From an uncultured Bacillota bacterium (GTDB taxonomy: Bacteria > Bacillota_I > Bacilli_A > RF39 > UBA660): a stretch of 13,443 nt of DNA. The stretch covers positions 1 to 13,443 of the forward strand of contig CAMXBB010000013.1 in assembly GCA_947179265.1 (NCBI GenBank), given 5' to 3'. The notes beneath the pieces are model-generated. The model was not told where the DNA came from, searched no databases, and worked only from the letters and a program-made list of their open reading frames with translations. Both the position numbers and the translations under genes were made by a program. Shown piece by piece: positions 1-5,721 of the stretch. Within the stretch, counting starts at the first letter, position 1. Each line of letters starts with the position of its first letter.

Positions 1-212
1 ATATTAAATTTATTACCAAGCAAATAATTTATATCAATATGATACTTTTCACACACCATTTGAATTATCGCAATGTCGGGCATATTACGACCATTTTCCC
101 ATTTACTAACGGCTTGAAATGTTACCCCCAAAGATGAAGCAAACTCCCCTTGAGTCAAATTATTATCCCGTCTTATTTGTCTTATTTTTCTTGCAAATTC
201 TTCTTGATTCAT
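1..212 (-). CDS. XRE-family helix-turn-helix regulator, N-terminal part (runs off window)
   Basis: Seventy codons of a DNA-binding protein are visible from an ATG at 212; the 3' end lies outside the window. The Shine-Dalgarno GAGG (223-220) is 7 nt upstream. The visible part is one Cro/C1-type HTH domain: an N-terminal helix (EEFARKIRQIRR), then LTQGEFASSLGVTFQAVSKW as helices 2-3, followed by ENGRNMPDI, which is the family signature. The protein could end soon after, as a SinR-like small repressor, or carry a further sensor or membrane domain; that cannot be seen. A palindrome sits at its own promoter, which fits autoregulation (inference). The family assignment is firm and the target is unknown. 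Confidence 0.9.
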   Translation of the reverse strand, partial: MNQEEFARKIRQIRRDNNLTQGEFASSLGVTFQAVSKWENGRNMPDIAIIQMVCEKYHIDINYLLGNKFN

Positions 213-225
213 ATACTTACCTCAA

Positions 226-248
226 AATAATTATAATATATAATTATT
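226..248 (-). promoter_or_regulatory. AT-only palindrome over the XRE promoter
   Basis: AATAATTAT and ATAATTATT arms (226-234, 240-248) are separated by 5 nt. The left arm contains a minus-strand TATAAT (235-230), with TAGATA 17 nt further upstream (258-253) as a possible -35. This is a plausible autoregulatory operator for the XRE gene. It could also fold as a weak terminator for the exporter gene that ends at 261. The stem has no G or C, so neither role is secure. Confidence 0.35.
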
Positions 249-260
249 CTTTTATCTACT

Positions 261-806
261 TTATATAATATGTAAATGAGTTAATAAAATCTTTAAACCT
301 ATTAGGATAAGAATCAAGCCACCTACAATATTAGCTTTACTTCTTAACCTTTCTCCTAATCTTTCTCCTAAAAATATTCCTATTATAGTAGTTATAAAGG
401 TTATCGAAAAATTAATAATTATCGTTAAAGGAATAGATATTTTTAATACACTATAAGTTATTCCAACGGCTAAAGCATCAATTGTAACCGCAACTGAAAG
501 CATAATAATAGAAGCCAGTTTTATTCCCCTATACTCTTCATCTTCGCTATCTCTTATCATATTAATCCCTAAATATAATAAAAATATAAATGCTATATAG
601 TGATCAACAGCAATCAAGTAGCCAGCAAAGATATTAATAAGTAAACACCCTATAACTGGCATTAAAGATTGAAAAGTAGCAAACATCGTTGCTACTAACA
701 TATAAGTTTTAAAATTTTTCTTTTCCTTTATACCTATTAATATAGAAGCTGCAAAGGAATCAGCAGCGATAGCAATACCTAAAAGTATGAGTTCAAAGAT
801 ATTCAT
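261..806 (-). CDS. mntP: MntP-family manganese efflux pump
   Basis: A 181-residue integral membrane protein with about six hydrophobic segments, matching the usual length of MntP (about 188). The two half-repeats each carry the conserved acidic residue: Asp16 in AIAADSFAAS and Asp110 in VTIDALAVG. These correspond to the essential aspartates of the Escherichia coli protein. The C-terminus (GGLILILIGLKILLTHLH) is also typical. MntP exports Mn2+ from the cytoplasm. The start ATG has an AAGGAG Shine-Dalgarno lying in the 15-nt gap after the upstream NlpC/P60 gene, so the two are probably co-transcribed. The related sporulation protein YtaF belongs to the same family and is the main alternative, but it is usually longer. 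I see no manganese riboswitch directly upstream, because the preceding gene occupies that space. Confidence 0.85.
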   Translation of the reverse strand: MNIFELILLGIAIAADSFAASILIGIKEKKNFKTYMLVATMFATFQSLMPVIGCLLINIFAGYLIAVDHYIAFIFLLYLGINMIRDSEDEEYRGIKLASIIMLSVAVTIDALAVGITYSVLKISIPLTIIINFSITFITTIIGIFLGERLGERLRSKANIVGGLILILIGLKILLTHLHII

Positions 807-821
807 GGGTTATTCTCCTTA

Positions 822-1925
822 TTACCACATATTTGTTAGATTACCATCCTCTTTATATACTTTATCCATAAGTTCGATATAAGTCCAATTACGATTTATA
901 TTTTCTGGTTTGACACTCAATACATGAAGATCGTCATCTAAAGCCTCAGCTATATAAATATATTCAGAATCAATCCCAATTATTATACCTATATGCCCAT
1001 ATCTTCCGATTAAATCACCAACCTTAACTTTCCCACTATCGATAGAAGCTTTAGTTGCAGGTATTTTTTCACCTAAATCGTCTAAGTCATTATCAATACT
1101 TTCATTTATTCCTGCTCCACCATCTCCGACATCAAATCCAGCATTATATAAAGCCCAAGAGACATATCCACTACAGTCTAAACCATTACGGGTATTCTTA
1201 TAAGTTACTGCATTATAGAGTTCACATCCCCAAATTGCAGGACCATAACTATTAGCTTTCAAATCTTTAAACTTTTTTTCATTTAGATATAAACCTTTAT
1301 GATAATATCTTCCTTCACCATCAGCATAGGTTCTTACACCATTAGTAATAAGCCTTCCATTTTCTAAAAAATATGTAATACGATATGGAAACTCTAAACT
1401 CAAAAATCTAGCTGCCGCAACAGCACCAGCACGAGTGTTCATTCCAGCTTCTTTAATGCGATATTCAAGCAATTCTTCCAACAAATTAGATTCAGCATCG
1501 TTATATCGTTTACAAGTTAGAAAATCCTTATTATTGTTAATAGCTGGTTTTACTATTAGGTCAGTTACAATAACTTCCAAAGTCGCTTTTCCACCATTTG
1601 CTGCTACTTGAACCTTAGTATTTCCAGCCTTTAATCCCTTAATATTTCCATTTTCTACTGATGCTATAGTTTCATCATCACTAGACCATATAACATCACT
1701 AATATTTGCCGTAACTGCTTTTTTCTCACCAATCGCTAAATAAATTTTTTCATAATTTAAAGTAATCTTAGGTGATTGTTTTAACTCATCCTTAACTTTA
1801 TCTATTACACTGTTTTCTCCACTACTTAGCTTAGAATAGACACTATAACCGATGAAAACTACTAATACTAACAAAACAATTTTTACTGACTTTTTTAATT
1901 TACGCCTCTTCTTCTTTTTAGCCAT
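822..1925 (-). CDS. Membrane-anchored NlpC/P60-like peptidase with bacterial Ig-like (BIG2) domain
   Basis: A 367-residue protein. A lysine/arginine-rich start is followed by one membrane segment (about residues 13-30), so the rest is probably extracellular. Residues about 52-122 look like a BIG2 domain (ITLNYEKIYLAIGEKK ... IWSSDDETIASVENG ... GLKAGNTKVQV). The C-terminal part has an NlpC/P60 papain-like core: Cys251 in LDCSGYVSWAL and His311 in YGHIGIIIG, preceded by KVGDLI. Such enzymes cut peptidoglycan stem peptides. The third catalytic residue is not obvious to me. A GTG at 1934 would add three residues, but it overlaps the AGGTG Shine-Dalgarno. That site lies 6 nt before the ATG at 1925, so I chose the latter. 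It is followed after 15 nt by the manganese exporter gene. Confidence 0.8.
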   Translation of the reverse strand: MAKKKKRRKLKKSVKIVLLVLVVFIGYSVYSKLSSGENSVIDKVKDELKQSPKITLNYEKIYLAIGEKKAVTANISDVIWSSDDETIASVENGNIKGLKAGNTKVQVAANGGKATLEVIVTDLIVKPAINNNKDFLTCKRYNDAESNLLEELLEYRIKEAGMNTRAGAVAAARFLSLEFPYRITYFLENGRLITNGVRTYADGEGRYYHKGLYLNEKKFKDLKANSYGPAIWGCELYNAVTYKNTRNGLDCSGYVSWALYNAGFDVGDGGAGINESIDNDLDDLGEKIPATKASIDSGKVKVGDLIGRYGHIGIIIGIDSEYIYIAEALDDDLHVLSVKPENINRNWTYIELMDKVYKEDGNLTNMW

Positions 1926-1942
1926 CTTATTCACCTATTTAA

Positions 1943-1948
1943 ATTATA
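1943..1948 (-). promoter_or_regulatory. -10 box for the NlpC/P60 gene
   Basis: A perfect TATAAT on the minus strand sits immediately downstream of the previous gene's terminator and about 7 nt before the AGGTG ribosome-binding site. The leader would be only about 11 nt. No good -35 is present at 17 nt. Confidence 0.45.
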
Positions 1949-1955
1949 CCATAAT

Positions 1956-1981
1956 AAAAAGCCACTTAATTGTGACTTTTT
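1956..1981 (-). terminator. Intrinsic terminator overlapping a stop codon
   Basis: In the minus-strand RNA, arms AAAAAGUCAC and GUGGCUUUUU pair over 10 positions (one G-U) around a 6-nt loop. A U-run follows. The loop holds the TAA stop of the 162-residue membrane-protein gene, so the 5' arm is its last codons. Confidence 0.8.
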
Positions 1982-2454
1982 ATTGATTTTACATTTAGAC
2001 GTCTAAAAGTAAATTCTCTTGCTTGTTTATAACCAGTTGCTCTCTTTAAAGATTGAATGTCCTTAACAAGTACATATAGATTAAATCCACTAATAGTTGC
2101 AAGTACAACTGATACTGCAAATACTAAGATTGATGTCGCAAATAAAATGTAACTACCAGTAAAAAATGAGAACGGAATTAAAGCTCCACATCCACACAAT
2201 AGTAATATAGTTGCTATTAAGATAACTAATCTTTCAGAACTATTCTTTTCATATGCATCGATTTTCTTTGCAATATTAATCTTATTCTTTACGATTGTTT
2301 GATTTAATATTGCAATATTATTCTCAGTATTCTTTACTATACGATATTCACCATTATTTGCTAAGACTTTTATACGATCATTTTCAATCTCATAATCCAC
2401 TACATACTTATCAAGTTTTTCAATGACAATACTTCTTTTCTCTAATAATTTCAT
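1966..2454 (-). CDS. Unrecognised two-helix membrane protein
   Basis: A 162-residue protein that I do not recognise. The N-terminal half (about 1-70) is charged and looks like a soluble, beta-rich cytoplasmic region. Two hydrophobic segments follow at about 76-98 and 101-128, with a short turn between them, then a basic cytoplasmic tail rich in Arg/Lys. The start ATG is preceded by AGGGGG at 6 nt spacing. It has its own promoter (2510-2482) and its own terminator, so it is monocistronic. It lies back-to-back with a small plus-strand gene of unknown function. Base use is like that of its neighbours. Confidence 0.75.
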   Translation of the reverse strand: MKLLEKRSIVIEKLDKYVVDYEIENDRIKVLANNGEYRIVKNTENNIAILNQTIVKNKINIAKKIDAYEKNSSERLVILIATILLLCGCGALIPFSFFTGSYILFATSILVFAVSVVLATISGFNLYVLVKDIQSLKRATGYKQAREFTFRRLNVKSIKSHN

Positions 2455-2481
2455 ACCGCACCCCCTAAAAATATGTTTTTT

Positions 2482-2510
2482 ACTATAACATAAAACAATT
2501 ACAATAGCAA
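2482..2510 (-). promoter_or_regulatory. Sigma-A type promoter for the two-helix membrane protein gene
   Basis: TTGCTA (2510-2505), a 17-bp spacer and TATAGT (2487-2482), with an extended -10 TG motif, on the minus strand. It starts about 30 nt before the gene's ATG and faces away from the plus-strand promoter at 2539. Confidence 0.7.
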
Positions 2511-2538
2511 CATATATTTAATATTTATGAATACTTTT

Positions 2539-2567
2539 TTGCATTTATGAACAATATATGCTATAAT
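2539..2567 (+). promoter_or_regulatory. Sigma-A type promoter for the 125-residue protein gene
   Basis: TTGCAT (2539-2544), a 17-bp spacer and a perfect TATAAT (2562-2567), preceded by an extended -10 TG (2559-2560). Predicted start near 2574, giving a leader of about 26 nt. Confidence 0.8.
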
Positions 2568-2599
2568 TAAAACTATTATTTCAAAGGGGACGGAAATTG

Positions 2600-2977
2600 A
2601 TGGAAAAATATGAAGTATCTGCAACTAATATTTTAATAGCTGATTTAATAATTTTTGAGGGAATTAATGAAAAAGGCCAAATAACTTCTAGAAGAATGAC
2701 CGATGAAGAAAGATTCCGTAAAGTCTTCACAATAAAAGGTAGATTTTTTGACTTAGAAACTGGTGAAGAATATTACGATTGTTCAATATCAGATGATGGT
2801 ATGGTTTACGGACCAGTATTTGCAAATACCACTTATGTTGCAAGAACATGGAGAACTAAAAGCGTCTCTGAAAGTGATTTGATTAGAGCTGCTCTTTTAC
2901 TAAATGATCAATTAAAATTAGATGAATTAATATCTAAAAGAAAAATACTATTATTACCAAGAGAAGAAATATTATAA
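2600..2977 (+). CDS. Unrecognised 125-residue protein, the only plus-strand gene
   Basis: A soluble, acidic protein with no signal peptide or membrane segment. I recognise no motif. It has a central run of aromatic and acidic residues (GRFFDLETGEEYYDCSISDD) that reads like an alternating beta-strand domain, and a leucine-rich C-terminal helix region. The ATG at 2600 is preceded by AAGGGG (2584-2589) 10 nt upstream; a TTG three bases earlier is in frame but is a worse start. A strong promoter lies upstream and a terminator starts 2 nt after the stop. Its 3' end overlaps the convergent gene's reading frame by 44 nt. Its first residues (MEKYEVSAT) resemble those of that convergent neighbour (MEKIDLSAT), which may be coincidence. 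Confidence 0.75.
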   Translation: MEKYEVSATNILIADLIIFEGINEKGQITSRRMTDEERFRKVFTIKGRFFDLETGEEYYDCSISDDGMVYGPVFANTTYVARTWRTKSVSESDLIRAALLLNDQLKLDELISKRKILLLPREEIL

Positions 2978-3671
2978 AAAAAACAAGGATTAATTTCCTT
3001 GTTTTTCTATTCTTAATTGATGTTCTTTTTCTTTTTGAGCTTCTTTTTAATTTATCAAATATAATTTTAGCATGGCTAACAACATCTTTTAAGGCATAGC
3101 CCATATCCAATTTTACGAAACCTTCACCATTAATCTTGCCAACAATTCTTCCAAACAATGTTTTTGTGTCAGTTTGTTCAGGAATCATTCTTTTATATTC
3201 GAATATCTCAAAGGTATTTCTTTTAGCTCCGAGTGGTAGTAAGTAAGCCTCAAATTCAGTTTCTTGATTAGCATCAGTCACAGTATATGAGAAACGATCC
3301 TCAGCAATATCGATTGCATACTTATATGAATGATCTCCAACAAAGCATTCGTTTATTGCAATTTTATCACCCATATAGATTGAGAAAAATACCTCATCAC
3401 TGTCACCATTTTTAGCTACAATAGCAAAATCGCCATCATTACTCATATCGATACACAATTTTATCCCGAATATCGAATCAACAACCAATCCATCTTTTAC
3501 CTTTACAATATCTAATTCATCTTCATCAAATTGATTTCTACCAAATAAATTATCAATATTATCCTTAATGAAGTAGCTAAATAAAGTATTTAGTCTTTCC
3601 AATTCTCTATTATTATCGTTAGCTATTGTAAATCTTTCAATAATAGTTGCACTTAAATCTATCTTTTCCAT
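2934..3671 (-). CDS. Unrecognised protein with C-terminal hydrophobic tail; 3' end possibly frameshifted
   Basis: About 245 residues, not recognised. The body is soluble and acidic, with alternating hydrophobic residues suggesting a mostly beta fold (residues about 45-190). It ends in a Lys/Arg-rich stretch (SSKRKRTSIKNRKTRK) and 19 hydrophobic residues (LILVFFIIFLLLVIIVFFF), which as read would be a tail anchor. That tail is translated from a strong terminator hairpin and from the 3' end of the convergent gene. A single extra A in the A5 run at 3048-3044 would instead give an ending of KLKKKLKKKKNIN and a TAA at 3015-3013, just before the hairpin. The C-terminus is therefore uncertain. The start is the ATG at 3671, with AAAGGA 5-6 nt upstream; a longer TTG start at 3704 lies within a palindrome and is unlikely. 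Confidence 0.65.
   Translation of the reverse strand: MEKIDLSATIIERFTIANDNNRELERLNTLFSYFIKDNIDNLFGRNQFDEDELDIVKVKDGLVVDSIFGIKLCIDMSNDGDFAIVAKNGDSDEVFFSIYMGDKIAINECFVGDHSYKYAIDIAEDRFSYTVTDANQETEFEAYLLPLGAKRNTFEIFEYKRMIPEQTDTKTLFGRIVGKINGEGFVKLDMGYALKDVVSHAKIIFDKLKRSSKRKRTSIKNRKTRKLILVFFIIFLLLVIIVFFF
2979..3006. terminator. Bidirectional intrinsic terminator
   Basis: A perfect 11-bp stem (AAAAACAAGGA at 2979-2989, TCCTTGTTTTT at 2996-3006) with a 6-nt loop. It lies 2 nt after the stop of the plus-strand gene. On the minus strand it is followed by an even longer T-run (eight), so it should also stop transcription of the convergent gene. Confidence 0.85.
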
Positions 3672-3684
3672 AATTTTCCTTTCG

Positions 3685-3704
3685 TTGTTATTATATAATA
3701 ACAA
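3685..3704. promoter_or_regulatory. 20-bp perfect palindrome upstream of the tail-anchored protein gene
   Basis: TTGTTATTAT followed by its exact complement, so a perfect 20-bp dyad. It contains a minus-strand TATAAT (3695-3690) and lies 14-33 nt before the ATG at 3671. It could be an operator covering the -10 region; no good -35 is seen. Confidence 0.4.
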
Positions 3705-3729
3705 ATTAATCTCTATATTAATATGCTAT

Positions 3730-4542
3730 TTACATCAATTTAGCACTAGTTTTTAAAACTTTTTGATAGCTGTCTGGTAAGTATAAATCTACTTTACTCT
3801 TTAAACTATCATCCATACCATATAAAGCTTCTGCTATACTTCCAACTATTGCACAATTTGTATCTGTATCTCCACCTAAAGAAAGCATCATACGCATCGC
3901 TTCATCAAAACTATTAGTATTAAATATTACATAAAGAACTAGTGGCATAGTATCATCACAAGTCTTATTAAATTTCATATTCTCTCGAAGCGTATCTAAG
4001 TTAAAATTATAATCATACTTATATCGAGCATCAATCATTTGCTTTATTCTATCCTTAGGTATACCTTCCTTGGCAAGATAGATTATTATTGACACACACA
4101 AAGCTGCTTTAATAGCACTAGGTGAATTGTGTGTTGGTCGAGTAGCATTCATAACCTCATTTAGCATAAAAACCATCGTTTTAGATGCTTCTGGTATTGA
4201 GCTGATTCGCATAATAGCTCCATTTCCCATACTATTTCCGCACATATTTTCCCTAGCACATTTTATAATATTAGGTGAAAACATATACTCAAAATATCCT
4301 TCTCTATTTAAAGGTTCTGAATGCTCTAAAATATATTTTCTTAAAGTCTCATCATATGGTTTTCTATTGATAAAAGCATCCCTAACAGCAACCGTTAGAA
4401 TCGTATCATCACTTATAAAACACTCATCACTCAATAATTCACTTTCTTCACTAGCTTTAATCATTCTCTTAACATCACGACTTAAAAACTCCCTATATTC
4501 ATATAAAGACCCTATTAGATCTCCGTATACTGCTCCATACAT
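3730..4542 (-). CDS. ADP-ribosylglycohydrolase (DraG/ARH family)
   Basis: A 270-residue protein with the hallmarks of the ADP-ribosyl-acceptor hydrolase family, which removes ADP-ribose from proteins or small molecules using two Mg2+ ions. The N-terminal GAVYGDLIGS motif, the SDDT metal site (residues 44-47), NGAIMR (about 107-112), THNSPSA (about 137-143) and the C-terminal GGDTDTNCAIVGSI (223-236) are all present in order. Both metal-binding acidic clusters look intact, so it should be active. The ATG has an AGGAGG site 8 nt upstream. It follows nusB by 41 nt, separated by a terminator, and is followed by an unrecognised gene after 58 nt. No DraT-like ADP-ribosyltransferase is nearby, so its substrate cannot be inferred. 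Confidence 0.9.
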   Translation of the reverse strand: MYGAVYGDLIGSLYEYREFLSRDVKRMIKASEESELLSDECFISDDTILTVAVRDAFINRKPYDETLRKYILEHSEPLNREGYFEYMFSPNIIKCARENMCGNSMGNGAIMRISSIPEASKTMVFMLNEVMNATRPTHNSPSAIKAALCVSIIIYLAKEGIPKDRIKQMIDARYKYDYNFNLDTLRENMKFNKTCDDTMPLVLYVIFNTNSFDEAMRMMLSLGGDTDTNCAIVGSIAEALYGMDDSLKSKVDLYLPDSYQKVLKTSAKLM

Positions 4543-4564
4543 CTATTATTCCTCCTTTATGGAC

Positions 4565-4591
4565 AATAAAAAGAATAGTACATCTATTCTT
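4565..4591 (-). terminator. nusB terminator overlapping its stop codon
   Basis: Arms AAGAATAG and CTATTCTT (8 bp, 5-nt loop) are followed on the minus strand by a T-rich run (TTTATTG). The nusB TAG stop (4586-4584) lies at the end of the 5' arm. Confidence 0.65.
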
Positions 4592-4982
4592 CATTAACCA
4601 ATTTATCTAAGACAGCATTAATCATTTTACGAACAGAATCATCACTATACTTCTTAGCAAGCTCTAAAGCTTCATTAATAGCAACAAGATCAGGTGTTTC
4701 GGTATACTTAATCTCATAAATTCCCATACGTAAAATTTCTCTTCCCATTGAATCCAATCTTGAAATTGTCCAATTAGCAAGATGATTGTTAGCAATTTCA
4801 TCAAGCTCATCTTTATACGTGATTACTCCATATACAATGTCCTTAACAAATTCATTTTCAATATCTAAATTTTCTTTGATAACATCATCAATATTATATT
4901 CTATGTTATTACTTTGATATAATTCAATTTGATATAAAATAGTCATTATCTTTTCTCTAAGTTCACTTCTTGTAACAGCCAT
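4584..4982 (-). CDS. nusB: Transcription antitermination factor NusB
   Basis: A 132-residue all-helical protein, the normal length for NusB. NusB binds boxA RNA with S10 (NusE) and promotes antitermination, chiefly on rRNA operons. Conserved features include the N-terminal RSELREKIMTILYQIEL, WTISRLDSMGREILRMGIYEI in the middle and INEALELAKKYSDDSVRKMINAVLDK at the end. An in-frame ATG at 5021 would add 13 residues (MCYNCLKRRKGIN). A TATAAT box lies inside that extension (5015-5010), and an AGGG site sits about 8 nt before the ATG at 4982, so I use 4982. It is flanked by an RDD membrane protein and an ADP-ribosylglycohydrolase rather than the usual folD/xseA or ribE neighbours. Confidence 0.93.
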   Translation of the reverse strand: MAVTRSELREKIMTILYQIELYQSNNIEYNIDDVIKENLDIENEFVKDIVYGVITYKDELDEIANNHLANWTISRLDSMGREILRMGIYEIKYTETPDLVAINEALELAKKYSDDSVRKMINAVLDKLVNEE

Positions 4983-5009
4983 ATTTATACCCTTCCTTCG
5001 CTTTAAACA

Positions 5010-5018
5010 ATTATAACA
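5010..5018 (-). promoter_or_regulatory. nusB extended -10 promoter
   Basis: A TGT-TATAAT extended -10 motif on the minus strand; the predicted start is near 5003, about 21 nt before the chosen ATG. No clear -35. Its position supports the short NusB start. Confidence 0.5.
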
Positions 5019-5043
5019 CATTTATTATAAATATAAAATAATA

Positions 5044-5667
5044 TTAATTTAAAACAATAACCTTACTTCTAGATATCTTATCATTTAAACACTTATTATC
5101 TTTACCAAATGTAAACATTGCAACATTTGCTATCTCTAAAGCATATCCAACCAATCCTGCTATGAAACAATAGATGAAATAAAAGCTCTCTCCATTAAAG
5201 ATAAACACTCCTATTACATTTAAGGTTATAGATATAGTAGCCCCCAAGAAGAAGCTTGATCCATTGGTTATATTTCTAAGCAATAATTCCTTTATTCCCA
5301 CTCGACTATCATCATCTTTTACAATCTTTAATTTGGTAAACTTTTTACCTAAAGTCTGTCCTTCCGTAAAATATGCAAATACTATAAAATATAAAAAGTA
5401 AAATAGTAAATACCATCCATAGATATAGACCTGTGATTTATGTAAATTATATAACTTGCTTGAAGCATTAGCTATAAAACTTTCAAAATTAGACATCGAT
5501 GAAACATCTTCAATTGTAGGTTGAATTGACTCATACTCTTTATAAGCCTCGTCCATATCATAAAGATATGGATTATAGGTATAATTACCAGATATAAATA
5601 TAGCTAAAGCAGATACTATAAACATATCTATTACAAAAGCTACTAAACGTCGATACTTATTTATCAT
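5044..5667 (-). CDS. RDD-family membrane protein
   Basis: A 207-residue membrane protein of the RDD family, named for conserved Arg and Asp residues. The start (YRRLVAFVIDMFIVSALAIF) carries the family Arg (6/7) and Asp14 in the first helix. The later EGQTLGKKFTKLKIV followed by a polar loop and ELLLRNI is the other family hallmark. About four membrane segments lie near residues 8-26, 82-103, 134-156 and 160-185. Between the first two is a soluble loop of about 50 residues, rich in Tyr, Ser and acidic side chains, probably extracellular. The biochemical role of the family is mostly unsettled; some members have been linked to ion transport. The start has GGTGAT 5-6 nt upstream. It lies between two terminated genes and appears to be its own unit. 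Confidence 0.85.
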   Translation of the reverse strand: MINKYRRLVAFVIDMFIVSALAIFISGNYTYNPYLYDMDEAYKEYESIQPTIEDVSSMSNFESFIANASSKLYNLHKSQVYIYGWYLLFYFLYFIVFAYFTEGQTLGKKFTKLKIVKDDDSRVGIKELLLRNITNGSSFFLGATISITLNVIGVFIFNGESFYFIYCFIAGLVGYALEIANVAMFTFGKDNKCLNDKISRSKVIVLN

Positions 5668-5684
5668 ATATTATCACCATTAAT

Positions 5685-5693
5685 ATCATACCA
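5685..5693 (-). promoter_or_regulatory. Extended -10 box for the RDD gene
   Basis: A TGG-TATGAT motif on the minus strand lies directly downstream of the thyX terminator and about 7 nt before the GGTGAT ribosome-binding site. No clear -35. Confidence 0.35.
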
Positions 5694-5721
5694 TAAAAAA
5701 ATCACTTCTATGAAGTGATTT
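5694..5721 (-). terminator. thyX terminator with the stop codon in its loop
   Basis: A perfect 10-bp stem (AAATCACTTC / GAAGTGATTT) with a 3-nt loop, followed on the minus strand by a T-run. The thyX TAG (5710-5708) lies at the loop. Confidence 0.85.

Noticed and set aside
807..821. Manganese riboswitch upstream of the MntP-family gene
   Set aside because: Only 15 nt separate it from the upstream coding sequence, and the region before the NlpC/P60 gene is occupied by a terminator and a -10 box.
4127..4597. Plus-strand reading frame of 156 codons opposite the ADP-ribosylglycohydrolase
   Set aside because: It is the antisense shadow of a gene with full family motifs; no start signal supports it.
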